This document shows positions 1-7,413 of a DNA stretch of 39,234 nucleotides, one piece after another; the stretch's first letter is position 1, and each line of letters opens with the position of its first letter. The position numbers and the translations under genes were made by a program. Source of the DNA: Bacteroidales bacterium (GTDB lineage Bacteria; Bacteroidota; Bacteroidia; Bacteroidales; GWA2-32-17); the NCBI GenBank assembly GCA_026417155.1, contig JAOADU010000028.1, positions 1 through 39,234 of the forward strand. Direction: 5' to 3'. Below the pieces are notes generated by a model. The model ran no database searches and had not been told where the DNA came from. It saw only the letters and a list, made by a program, of their open reading frames with translations.

Positions 1-242
1 TTAGTATTATTTATGCTTAATCAATACACATCTAATACGTGTTATATATGTAATGAATATATAATAAGTATGTATGAACGCATAATCATTAGATAAACAT
101 AACATATTCGGTACGTAGTGTATATATATTTATTTCGTAAACAATTTGTATTAAACACGTTATTATTTTTAGCTTATTTTTTCGTTTTTCATCGGTTTTT
201 GTTGAACAAAAAGAGAAAAAGTTTAGTTTTTTAATTTTGACC

Positions 243-469
243 TTACTCGTTTTACTCAACAGCTACAGCCACAACAGTTACATTCGAGTAAGAATTCGAG
301 TAAGGTTGAATCGACCTTACTCGAATTTGTTAAAATATGTTAATAATTTTAACAGTTTTTAAGAATTTTCGAGTAAACTTAAAATAACCTTACTCGAACT
401 TACTCGAATTTAATATATTTATATCTAATTATATTACAATATATTACATTAATATCGAGTAACGAGTAA
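243..469. repeat. Iteron-like cluster of CGAGTAA/TTACTCG
   Basis: Nine exact copies of one 7-mer occur in 227 bp. In plus orientation (CGAGTAA) they start at 285, 297, 370, 456 and 463; in inverted orientation (TTACTCG) at 243, 317, 390 and 400. A tenth, TTACTCA, lies at 252-258. Several copies extend to TTCGAGTAA or CCTTACTCGAA. Two pairs are tandem: 390/400 with period 10 and 456/463 with period 7. The copies at 295-325 form a hairpin. The mixed orientation and short word suggest protein-binding sites such as replication iterons or operator sites. The function is inferred; the copies are directly visible. Confidence 0.7.
295..325. repeat. Perfect 12-bp inverted repeat in the iteron cluster
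   Basis: The left arm TTCGAGTAAGGT (295-306) and right arm ACCTTACTCGAA (314-325) are exact reverse complements around a 7-nt spacer. The arms carry two of the 7-mer copies. There is no T-run after it, so it looks like a binding site or cruciform rather than a terminator. Confidence 0.7.
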
Positions 470-531
470 GCTTTTTTTCGAAAAATTAAACTTTCTCGCT
501 CTATGAAAAACAAACAAAAACTAATAACAAT

Positions 532-563
532 AAAAAAAGCACGCTTTTTTTCGTGCTTTTTTT
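532..563 (-). terminator. Rho-independent terminator, likely bidirectional
   Basis: The arm AAAAAAAGCACG (532-543) pairs perfectly with CGTGCTTTTTTT (552-563) around an 8-nt spacer. The A-run and T-run on the two sides give a U-tract in either direction. It lies 22 bp past the stop codon of the DUF2442 gene, so it most likely ends the minus-strand DUF4160-DUF2442 transcript. Confidence 0.85.
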
Positions 564-584
564 ATATTAAATATTTAATAAATA

Positions 585-824
585 TTATTCAAAGTGATTA
601 TTATAAATGCTTTCTCCGCTTATGTCCATTGTTCCGTCTTCCCACGATAAAAAACCATGAATAAGTTCAAAACGCTTAAACCGCTCAATATCTTTAAACT
701 GAGAAATTGAAGGATTATCAGTATTATGTATAAAATTTTTAAAATCAACGATTCTAATTTCGTCGTTATAGAAAGTTACTTCTATTTTATAGTCGCCTAA
801 ATATTTGGCATTAACGATTTTCAT
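585..824 (-). CDS. DUF2442 domain protein
   Basis: This 79-residue protein spans the DUF2442 family from end to end. The family pattern is visible: an N-terminal strand pair ending in a basic/aromatic turn (residues 1-30), a central helix region with ISQFKDIERF, and the C-terminal signature LSWEDGTMDISGESIY. Its ATG overlaps the last 4 bases of the upstream DUF4160 gene (ATGA), so the two are translationally coupled. DUF4160/DUF2442 gene pairs are widespread and are often listed as possible toxin-antitoxin modules, but the biochemical role is not established. A perfect terminator follows. The family call is firm; the toxin-antitoxin role is inference from gene pairing alone. Confidence 0.85.
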   Translation of the reverse strand: MKIVNAKYLGDYKIEVTFYNDEIRIVDFKNFIHNTDNPSISQFKDIERFKRFELIHGFLSWEDGTMDISGESIYNNHFE

Positions 825-1123
825 ACTCTATCGATTATTTCTGGTTTTACTTTTTCTTTTAATATAAACAATCTTTTGTATTTTTCAATAATATCGTATT
901 TTTTAGCAGATATTAATTTTTTTAGCAAATTTAACTTTTTTTTGTTAAACATTCTATATCCTTTTACTTCTCTATAAACAATTTTTGAAATATTTCCATT
1001 AGTAAAGTAAAAAACAACTTTTACTTGCATATTACCATCTATTGCATGAAAATGAAATGGATGATGATCTGCTGAAAAAAACCTTATTTCAATTCCTTTA
1101 TAATAGTAAATAAGAGGACTCAT
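821..1123 (-). CDS. DUF4160 domain protein
   Basis: This 100-residue protein opens with the DUF4160 hallmark: a short strand with IEIRFFSADHHPFHFHA, where the family usually has an HxPPHFHA-like motif (residues 12-28), followed by a second strand pair and a helical C-terminal half rich in lysine. The C-terminal tail (about residues 60-100) is longer and more basic than in typical short members. The ATG shares one base with the TAA stop of the broken primase-like frame upstream (TAATG), and its own end overlaps DUF2442 by 4 bp, so all three were probably read from one message. The role may be half of a toxin-antitoxin pair; this is not shown by the sequence. Confidence 0.8.
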   Translation of the reverse strand: MSPLIYYYKGIEIRFFSADHHPFHFHAIDGNMQVKVVFYFTNGNISKIVYREVKGYRMFNKKKLNLLKKLISAKKYDIIEKYKRLFILKEKVKPEIIDRV

Positions 1124-1404
1124 TAAAAAGTCAATTCATCTGTATAATAGTCTCTAAATAACGAGTGAGCATAATCTGTTGTGGTATATAAAACATAACC
1201 CCAACGACTATATTTTGTTTCTTTATCGTATTTAGTAACTCTTTAATAACCGAGCCTTTTTAACTCATTTGCTACTTTTATTTGCGAAAGTTGTTTATTG
1301 GCAAATTTTTGCAGCTCGAGCGAAATTTCGCCGTTGGTCATAAATGTTTTATTGATAATCAAATAGCTGTTCGAATCGTTTAACTTTTGTTCGAAGCATA
1401 GTTT
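1123..1404 (-). pseudogene. Primase/helicase (VapE-like) C-terminal fragment with in-frame stop
   Basis: Minus-strand translation from 1404 to the TAA at 1123-1125 gives about 93 codons broken by one in-frame TAA at 1243-1245. Before the stop it reads NKTFMTNGEISLELQKF and VANELKRLGY; after it RVTKYDKETKYSRWGYVLY and a tail ending DYYTDELTF. A helix ending in LKRLGY followed by a basic turn and W-x-Y-V-L resembles the C-terminal winged helix of phage and plasmid replication proteins of the VapE/D5 primase-helicase type. The ATPase part is absent: an in-frame TAA lies at 1405-1407 and the upstream DNA encodes another frame. The family call is tentative; the open frame and single stop are directly visible. 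Confidence 0.45.
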
Positions 1405-1880
1405 TTATTTTTAAACAATTGTTCCCAGCGTTTAAGTTCCTTTGGCGAAAATTCGCTCCGCGAAACCCATTTATTTAAACTATCGCTTACGGGTGAATAT
1501 GAACGCACGTTACCGTATTTATCTATAAATACGTTAGTACCGCTCCGAATTTTAAAAACCAGGTATGAACAAACGTTTGTATTAACTACGTCGGCAACAA
1601 CGGGCAGCTGGCTGTTGTAGAGATCTTTTACTTCATTGTTAAACGCCTGCCAATATATGACTTTTTTGGTGTAATGATTTTCAATTATTTTGCTGGCTTG
1701 TTGTACGATTTATGCAAATAATAAAAGCAAATAAGCGTAAAAAAAACAGTATAGATAAAGAAAATATTCTGAGTTTTTTTCATCACCAAATAATGCAAAA
1801 ACTATAAATAGGTTGGCAATAACAAAATTTATAAATGCCATTGTTGTTATATCGAAAGTATTAATAATTTTACAATACAT
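1380..1880 (-). pseudogene. Two-helix membrane protein, broken by one in-frame TAA
   Basis: From an ATG at 1878-1880 one minus-strand frame runs 166 codons to a TAA at 1380-1382, interrupted only by a TAA at 1710-1712. Before the stop it encodes two hydrophobic segments (around MAFINFVIANLFIVFALF and YLYCFFYAYLLLLFA). After it comes a soluble part starting IVQQASKIIENHYTKK and containing VNTNVCSYLVFKIRSG and KWVSRSEFSPKELKRWEQL. I do not recognise the family. Either a recent nonsense mutation truncated it, or the soluble part is no longer made. It overlaps the primase-like fragment by 25 bp in the -1 frame. GC in 1441-1620 is about 41% by hand count, well above the neighbouring conserved genes, which suggests foreign origin. 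Confidence 0.5.
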
Positions 1881-1947
1881 AATTTTAAAAAAAACGTATA
1901 CTTCTCATCTCATTGTATTTGTAAGAATCATTTTTCATTAAATTACT

Positions 1948-1955
1948 TAAATTTG
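1948..1955 (+). promoter_or_regulatory. Candidate -7 box for the hydrolase gene
   Basis: TAAATTTG matches the Bacteroidota -7 consensus TAnnTTTG exactly and ends 22 bp before the ATG at 1978. The only TTTG-type -33 word (1918-1921) is 26 bp upstream, rather far, so the call is moderate. Confidence 0.4.
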
Positions 1956-1977
1956 TTGTTAATAAGAATCCTATGAT

Positions 1978-2766
1978 ATGAACCTTTTTTATCGCCATTA
2001 CGGACAAGGTAAGAACCTTATTATTCTTCACGGACTTTACGGAATGTCTGACAATTGGTTTTCTATTGCCAAGCAACTTTCAGTTAATTTTCATGTTTGG
2101 CTTCCTGATTTGCGAAATCATGGACATTCTCCACACACTGACACACATACATATAACGAAATGGCAAAAGATATTTATTATTTTATAACCCAACATCAAA
2201 TCAACGAACCAGTACTTATCGGACATTCAATGGGTGGCAAAGTAGTTTTAAAAATGATTGAACTATTCCCAGAAGTGATAAAGAAAGCCATCATTTTGGA
2301 TATTGCACCTATTAATTATTCTCAGTTTTCAAAACATGAAATTAACTCACATACGCATATTATTGAAAGTTTACTTCAATTAGATATAAACAATTTGCAA
2401 AAACGAGATGATGCGGATTTGTTACTACAAGATAAAATTAAAGAACCTAAATTAAGATCATTTCTTTTAAAGAATCTTCGTCGTAATGAAAAGAATAATT
2501 TTGAATGGATGCTCAATTTGCCAGTATTGAAGAACAATTTAACCCATATTATAGACGGATTTGAGAATTATAATGTAAATACTTCAACATTAACATCAAT
2601 ATTCTTCATTAAAGGAGAACTGTCGAATTACATTCGAAAAGAATTTTTACCAGTAATTCATCAGTTTTTTCCACAATCGCAAATATTTTCAATTCCACAC
2701 AGTGGTCATTGGATTCATCATGACAATCCCGTTCATTTTATCAGGTTACTTAAAGAATTACTGTAA
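1978..2766 (+). CDS. Alpha/beta hydrolase (YbfF-like esterase)
   Basis: This 262-residue cytosolic alpha/beta-hydrolase carries the oxyanion-loop motif LHGL at 17-20, the nucleophile elbow GHSMGG at 82-87 (Ser84), and the C-terminal catalytic histidine in HSGHW (His244). The motif ILDIAP (Asp108) after strand 6 matches the placement of the acid in the YbfF/esterase subgroup, which prefers short acyl esters or thioesters. Length is normal for the family and there is no signal peptide. It is a single-gene unit on the plus strand, ending 4 bp before the stop codon of the opposing YiiX-like gene. The exact substrate cannot be told from sequence. Confidence 0.85.
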   Translation: MNLFYRHYGQGKNLIILHGLYGMSDNWFSIAKQLSVNFHVWLPDLRNHGHSPHTDTHTYNEMAKDIYYFITQHQINEPVLIGHSMGGKVVLKMIELFPEVIKKAIILDIAPINYSQFSKHEINSHTHIIESLLQLDINNLQKRDDADLLLQDKIKEPKLRSFLLKNLRRNEKNNFEWMLNLPVLKNNLTHIIDGFENYNVNTSTLTSIFFIKGELSNYIRKEFLPVIHQFFPQSQIFSIPHSGHWIHHDNPVHFIRLLKELL

Positions 2767-2770
2767 TGTT

Positions 2771-3382
2771 TTACTTATAAGGGATTATTTTTATTCTCTT
2801 TTCATTCATCATGCTTCCCGGATTTAAGCCTAATTTGCCTTCCGGAATTATATATTTCATAGCAGAAAAATATTCTACCCATATTGAGAAAAATTCATTT
2901 GTAGCAGGGTCTTTAAATGTCATAGGATAAAGTGTAAAAAAATTCTTTCCTTTTTTATCTTTATATAAAAAATATGCGAGTTCGCTACAATAATATGCCT
3001 GATTATTAAGGTCGAATACCGTATCGTATGGCTTACCAAGGTATTTAAATAATTCTTGATCATTTAATTTAAATTGCTTAGGTAATAAACCTACTTTAAT
3101 TTTATCTTTATCTGTTCGTATTAAAAATGTTTGAAGAGGTGTTAAAGACACACCTTTTGTAATAGCTTCTAAAACATATATTCCCGAATCGGTATGCCAT
3201 ACTACGCCAACATGATTGTAATGTATTCCTTTATAAGATGGTGTAACTCTATTTATAGCTTCACAAAAATTACCGCAATCTAACTGTTGAAATAACAATG
3301 CACCATGAGGCAATCTGTTTTCCTGCGACACGCATAATGTTGAAATTATTAAAAACCAAAAAGCCATAAAAACATTTTTCAT
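2771..3382 (-). CDS. YiiX/YebB-type permuted papain-like enzyme, exported
   Basis: This 203-residue protein has the motifs of circularly permuted NlpC/P60-like cysteine peptidases (YiiX family): the histidine motif YNHVGVV (His57) near the N-terminus and the cysteine motif AYYCSELAYFLY (Cys132) later. Such enzymes cleave amide or ester bonds in lipids or cell-wall material. I chose the ATG at 3380-3382 because it begins a clean signal peptide (MKNVFMAFWFLIISTLCVSQ); an upstream ATG at 3403 would add seven residues and overlap the kinase gene. It starts 1 bp after the ROK kinase stop and is the last gene of the sugar operon. Its link to sugar use is unclear; it may simply be co-transcribed. 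Confidence 0.75.
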   Translation of the reverse strand: MKNVFMAFWFLIISTLCVSQENRLPHGALLFQQLDCGNFCEAINRVTPSYKGIHYNHVGVVWHTDSGIYVLEAITKGVSLTPLQTFLIRTDKDKIKVGLLPKQFKLNDQELFKYLGKPYDTVFDLNNQAYYCSELAYFLYKDKKGKNFFTLYPMTFKDPATNEFFSIWVEYFSAMKYIIPEGKLGLNPGSMMNEKRIKIIPYK

Positions 3383-3383
3383 A

Positions 3384-4301
3384 TTAAAAAAACATTGCTG
3401 CACTACCCAATACTGCTGCGTTTTTATCCATTAGAGCTGAAGGTAATATTTTAACTTTACTTTTAAATACTGGTAAAACCATGTCATTAAGTTCGTTAAG
3501 AATAATAGGAATCATTATTGGATGAGCATGAGCTATTCCACCAAATAATATAACTGCTTCTGTATCTAAAATCATTATTAAACTTGCGATTCCTTGAGCT
3601 AACGCTTTACAAGTTAATTGATAAGTTTCTATCGCTATGGGATCATTTTTTTGAGCTAAGTTATGAATATCAATAACAGAGAGGTTTGTTGGATTGATGC
3701 CGTGTTTTTTTGTATACAATTCTTCGTAAGTTTGTTTTATTCCACGTGCCGATACTACAGTTTCAAGGCATCCCTTCATGCCACAATTGCACACACGATG
3801 CACATAACTACATTTAATATGACCAAATTCTCCTGCAAAGCCATTTTTACCTAATAATAATTCCCCATTCACAAAAATTCCGCTCCCTAATCCTGTCCCC
3901 AACGTAAGTACCACAAAATCAGTCATATTTTGAGCACAGCCAAATTTTTTTTCGCCTATTGCAGCAGCATTAGCATCGTTAGTAATTTTTACTGGAAGAT
4001 GAAAAATTTCTTCTGTAATTTTGGCAATTGGTACATGTGTCTCCCAATTTAAGTTTGGTGCATATTCGATAAGTCCCGTATATGTATTACCATTCGGTGC
4101 TCCGATACCTACGCCTGATAGTTCATAGGTTTTTGTTGCATTAAAATCTTGGTAGGCATTAAATATGTCCTGAATAAGTAACGTTGCATTGTCGTATTGT
4201 CCTGTTTTAAACTTAAACTCGACAAGTATCTCTCCATTTTCACTTACAACTCCTGCAATTGTATTTGTTCCGCCAATATCAATTCCTAAAACATATTTCA
4301 T
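3384..4301 (-). CDS. ROK family sugar kinase (glucokinase-like)
   Basis: The 305-residue protein is a complete ROK kinase, phosphorylating a hexose with ATP in the cytosol. The phosphate loop DIGGT is at 8-12, the catalytic aspartate in ITNDANAAA at Asp109, the second ATP loop LGTGLGSGIF at 134-143, and the ROK zinc site is His161 plus Cys171, Cys173 and Cys178 (CNCGMKGCLE). It overlaps the MFS transporter gene by 4 bp (ATGA), so uptake and phosphorylation are coupled. Similar Bacteroidota proteins are called glucokinase, but with a mannosidase in the same operon, mannose or a related hexose is equally possible. Confidence 0.88.
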   Translation of the reverse strand: MKYVLGIDIGGTNTIAGVVSENGEILVEFKFKTGQYDNATLLIQDIFNAYQDFNATKTYELSGVGIGAPNGNTYTGLIEYAPNLNWETHVPIAKITEEIFHLPVKITNDANAAAIGEKKFGCAQNMTDFVVLTLGTGLGSGIFVNGELLLGKNGFAGEFGHIKCSYVHRVCNCGMKGCLETVVSARGIKQTYEELYTKKHGINPTNLSVIDIHNLAQKNDPIAIETYQLTCKALAQGIASLIMILDTEAVILFGGIAHAHPIMIPIILNELNDMVLPVFKSKVKILPSALMDKNAAVLGSAAMFF

Positions 4302-5653
4302 AGTTTAACTAATTTAAAGCTTTTAATACCAAAAAATGTAAGATAAATATAGCCAATGAATGGAACTATAAACGACCATTGTACATTAAAATTATCGGCA
4401 ATTACACCCATTAGTAAAGGTAGAATAGCACCACCTACAATTGCCATTACCAACAACGATGAGGCCTTGGGAGTATGAATACCTAAATTATGGATAGATA
4501 ATGTAAAAATATTAGACCACATTATTGAATTGAATAAACCCGTAATAATTATACACCAAACAACAACATTGCCCGATAACAATACAACCAAAATTAATAG
4601 CAACATATTAGATAATGAAAAGATAGTTAAAGATATTTGTGGCTTTTTAGCAAAATATAATATACCGGAAGCTATTATTACAATAAATGAATACCAAACG
4701 GCTATATTTAATGAATGAATATATGTTATAAAACCAAACCCGCCAACACATACCAGTAAAGCATAAAATATTTTTTTATAAAAATGTTTATTATCAAGAA
4801 ATATTGCACCTAAAAATCTTCCTAACATCAAACCTGTCCAATAAAGCGATACATACTTACTCGCCATCGCTTCAGTCATATTTCCAATATAAGGTAATTT
4901 TAAAAAGCTAATGAGCATACTGCCAATACTTACCTCGGCACCAACATACATAAAAATAGCAACTATACCCCAAATTAAATGTGGGTATTGATTGATTGTA
5001 AAAACTTGATTATTGCTGGTTTGAGCTTTATATACTGGTAATTTTACAAGAAAAAATAATATCGCTATAAAAAGAAAAACACATGTAAACAATAAATATG
5101 GTGCAATTAGAGCATCTGCAGAATTTTGCTGATGCTTCGAGAAATATGTAAATACCCAATAACCACCCAACAATGGTGCAATTGCAGTACCAAAGCTATT
5201 GAAACCCTGAGCTAAATTTAATCGAGCAGAGGCAGTACGAGCATCACCAATTATAGCAACATAAGGATTGGCAGATATTTGCAATATAGTAAAACCCAGT
5301 CCCAGAATAAATAAACCTAATAGAAACACTCCATAAGAATGTAATATTACTGCTGGGTAAAAAATGCTTGTACCTAAAGCTGAAGTCAATAATCCGCAAA
5401 TTATACCGTACTTATAACCTATCTTGTTTATTGGATCGCCAAAAATATTACTGCTAATATAATAAATCAATGAACCTATAAAATACGAACCAAAAAAAGC
5501 AAACTGAATAACCATTGCCTGAGTATGATTGAGCATAAAAACCGTCTTTAAGTAAGGTATTAAAATATCGTTCATGCATGTTAAAAAACCCCACATAAAA
5601 AATAATAAAACCAAAATAGGGAATACGTATTTTTTTGTTGTTATTTGTTCCAT
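4298..5653 (-). CDS. FucP-family MFS sugar:H+ symporter
   Basis: The protein has about twelve membrane helices and the hallmarks of the FucP/GluP group of the major facilitator superfamily: FFMWGFLTCMNDILIPYLK in helix 1, ISANPYVAIIG in helix 4, and LNLAQGFNSFGTAIAP in helix 5. It probably imports a hexose across the inner membrane. The reading frame is open back to 5854, but the ATG at 5651-5653 gives the normal N-terminus (MEQITTKKYVFPILVLL) and a family-typical 451 residues; the longer form would add 67 residues overlapping the symporter gene. With this start it overlaps the upstream symporter by 13 bp. It lies directly before the ROK kinase, a common pairing for sugar uptake and activation. 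Confidence 0.85.
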   Translation of the reverse strand: MEQITTKKYVFPILVLLFFMWGFLTCMNDILIPYLKTVFMLNHTQAMVIQFAFFGSYFIGSLIYYISSNIFGDPINKIGYKYGIICGLLTSALGTSIFYPAVILHSYGVFLLGLFILGLGFTILQISANPYVAIIGDARTASARLNLAQGFNSFGTAIAPLLGGYWVFTYFSKHQQNSADALIAPYLLFTCVFLFIAILFFLVKLPVYKAQTSNNQVFTINQYPHLIWGIVAIFMYVGAEVSIGSMLISFLKLPYIGNMTEAMASKYVSLYWTGLMLGRFLGAIFLDNKHFYKKIFYALLVCVGGFGFITYIHSLNIAVWYSFIVIIASGILYFAKKPQISLTIFSLSNMLLLILVVLLSGNVVVWCIIITGLFNSIMWSNIFTLSIHNLGIHTPKASSLLVMAIVGGAILPLLMGVIADNFNVQWSFIVPFIGYIYLTFFGIKSFKLVKL

Positions 5654-7413
5654 GAAAGTTTTTTCATTAAATAAATTAATAAAACCAAAAATATGATATC
5701 GGCTATAATGTAAAATGCTGCCCAATAAAACTCTTGAAGTATAATTTTTCCAATAAAAAATAACATAAATAAAACGATCAAACATGATATAAACCACAAC
5801 ATCAATAAATGTGGGATGTTCGATTTTTCTTTCACATTCGTTATTTTTTTCCATCCACGACCTTCGGGTTTTACTTTTTCATAAAATTTCTGCAATGTTT
5901 CTTTATCGGTTGGCTTTGTTAAGAATGTTACTATTATCCAAACGAGAGTTGACCACAATAAAATAATCAATAAAGAATCGGGAAATGTTATCTGATAATT
6001 AATTAATATTGGATAAATTAGAAAAGGAGCTAATAAAGCAGATATTTCACTCCAAGCATTTATACGCCACCAGTACCAACGCAACAACAAGACAGGTCCT
6101 ATGCCAGCACTACACTCTAATATAAACTTCCATGCATCACTAATCCTATTCAACTTAGATGTAAGCAATAAACTAAATATAACTAACATAAAAATTGTGA
6201 TGCGAGATATATTGACATAATATTTTTCAGTTTTTCCTGGTTTTATGTAAGGTTTAAATAAATCGTTAATAATATACGATGTGCCCCACAAGGTTTGACT
6301 TGCAATAGTAGACATGTATGCTGCAAAAAAAGCTGCAACTAGCAAACCAAGCACTCCTGTAGGCATTAAATCTCTAATTACGTACACAAAGCCGTCTCCT
6401 TTTTGATTAGCAGGTAAATCGGGATATAAAACAAGCGAAACTAAAGCAACAATAATCCAAGGCCAGGGTCTTACGGCAAAATGAGCTATTTGAAACCACA
6501 TAGTTGCCCAAACACTGTGTTTTTCGTTTTTTGCCGACATTATTCGTTGGGCAATATAGCCACCTCCACCGGGTTCAGCACCAGGATACCAACTTGCCCA
6601 CCACTGAACACCCAAATAAGTGATAAAAGCCAATAAACTTAAATGCAACACACCTTCATTGCCAATAATTGTTGAATTTTCAATTATTGGAAAAAAACTA
6701 AAAACACTTTCGGGTAATTTCGATTTTATGCCTTCTATGCCCCCTACTACAGGATGCTGTACAGCGATTATCGCTAAAATAATACACCCAACCATTGCCA
6801 CTGTAAATTGTATAGTATCAGTAATAGCAGTTCCCATTAATCCCGAAAGTGTTGAATATAAAGCTATAAATAACATAGCAACTCCAACCCACAACAATTG
6901 AGCCGAAAGCTCAAAACCAAGAAACTTCCATTCCGTATACCCCATAAACGTTAGATTAGGAAAAAGCACCGTCAGAATTTTTACCATCGCTAAATTAACC
7001 CAGGCTATAACAATTGTGTTCATAAAAACACCGATATATATGGCACGAAAACCTCGTAAAAAGTGTGCTGGCTTGCCCGAATATCGCAAAGTAACAAATT
7101 CGCAATCGGTCATAATTCCGGCTCTACGCCACAAACGAGCAAAGAAAAATACTGTAAGCATTCCACCAAGTAGCATATTCCACCACAGCCAATTACCCGC
7201 AATTCCATTCTGAGCCACTAACTCAGTTACTGCTAAAGGAGTATCGGCTGCAAAAGTTGTTGCGACCATGCTTGTTCCTGCAATATACCATGGTAAATTT
7301 TGACCACTTAAAAAAAAGTTCTTGGTATTTACAGCTTTCTTATGAAAATAATAAGCAACTACTATATACAACAAGAAAAATACACTAACTACTAACCAAT
7401 CAACGAAATGCAT
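5641..7413 (-). CDS. Sodium:solute symporter (SSS family)
   Basis: This is an SSS/SLC5-type Na+ symporter of about 590 residues with roughly thirteen membrane helices. Visible signatures are LSGQNLPWYIAGTSMVATTF after helix 1, the helix 5-6 region YSTLSGLMGTAITDTIQF, and GGGGYIAQRIMSAKNEKHS. The C-terminal third carries extra helices and a cytosolic linker (KPTDKETLQKFYEKVKPEG), as in Bacteroidota relatives often found in carbohydrate loci. I start it at the ATG 7411-7413 (MHFVDWLVVSVFFLLYI); an upstream start at 7455 would overlap the EamA gene by 56 bp instead of 14. The substrate is probably a sugar or sialic-acid-like compound; the sequence does not decide it. Confidence 0.85.
   Translation of the reverse strand: MHFVDWLVVSVFFLLYIVVAYYFHKKAVNTKNFFLSGQNLPWYIAGTSMVATTFAADTPLAVTELVAQNGIAGNWLWWNMLLGGMLTVFFFARLWRRAGIMTDCEFVTLRYSGKPAHFLRGFRAIYIGVFMNTIVIAWVNLAMVKILTVLFPNLTFMGYTEWKFLGFELSAQLLWVGVAMLFIALYSTLSGLMGTAITDTIQFTVAMVGCIILAIIAVQHPVVGGIEGIKSKLPESVFSFFPIIENSTIIGNEGVLHLSLLAFITYLGVQWWASWYPGAEPGGGGYIAQRIMSAKNEKHSVWATMWFQIAHFAVRPWPWIIVALVSLVLYPDLPANQKGDGFVYVIRDLMPTGVLGLLVAAFFAAYMSTIASQTLWGTSYIINDLFKPYIKPGKTEKYYVNISRITIFMLVIFSLLLTSKLNRISDAWKFILECSAGIGPVLLLRWYWWRINAWSEISALLAPFLIYPILINYQITFPDSLLIILLWSTLVWIIVTFLTKPTDKETLQKFYEKVKPEGRGWKKITNVKEKSNIPHLLMLWFISCLIVLFMLFFIGKIILQEFYWAAFYIIADIIFLVLLIYLMKKLSWNK

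Larger units (their letters stand above)
1..531. other. AT-rich non-coding region with repeats
   Basis: I see no credible coding region here. Positions 1-180 are plain AT-rich sequence in which I recognise nothing. From 184 to 511 the stretch is structured: a cluster of CGAGTAA/TTACTCG words lies at 243-469, flanked by two loosely matching inverted segments (184-236 and 482-511). The genes at 585-1880 are transcribed toward this region and stop at the terminator before it. Confidence 0.6.

Noticed and set aside
243-469. CRISPR array
   Set aside because: The repeated word is only 7 bp, occurs in both orientations and has irregular spacing from 0 to about 50 bp. There are no uniform spacers and no cas genes.
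1380-1410. Programmed -1 frameshift joining the membrane gene to the primase-like fragment
   Set aside because: The frames are in -1 relation and overlap by 25 bp in an A-rich stretch, but no proper X-XXY-YYZ site is placed after the upstream stop of the second frame.
1380-1783. Membrane gene starting at an ATG on 1783 with a frameshift
   Set aside because: That frame (MKKTQNIFF...) ends at once and needs a shift to join the downstream protein. The frame from 1880 is continuous with the downstream part and has only a single TAA.
1885-2076. 63-residue minus-strand reading frame
   Set aside because: It overlaps the hydrolase start on the opposite strand, has no recognisable domain and runs across the promoter region.
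4298-5854. 518-residue form of the MFS transporter
   Set aside because: The extra 67 residues overlap the symporter gene and do not fit the family N-terminus. The ATG at 5653 gives the normal length.
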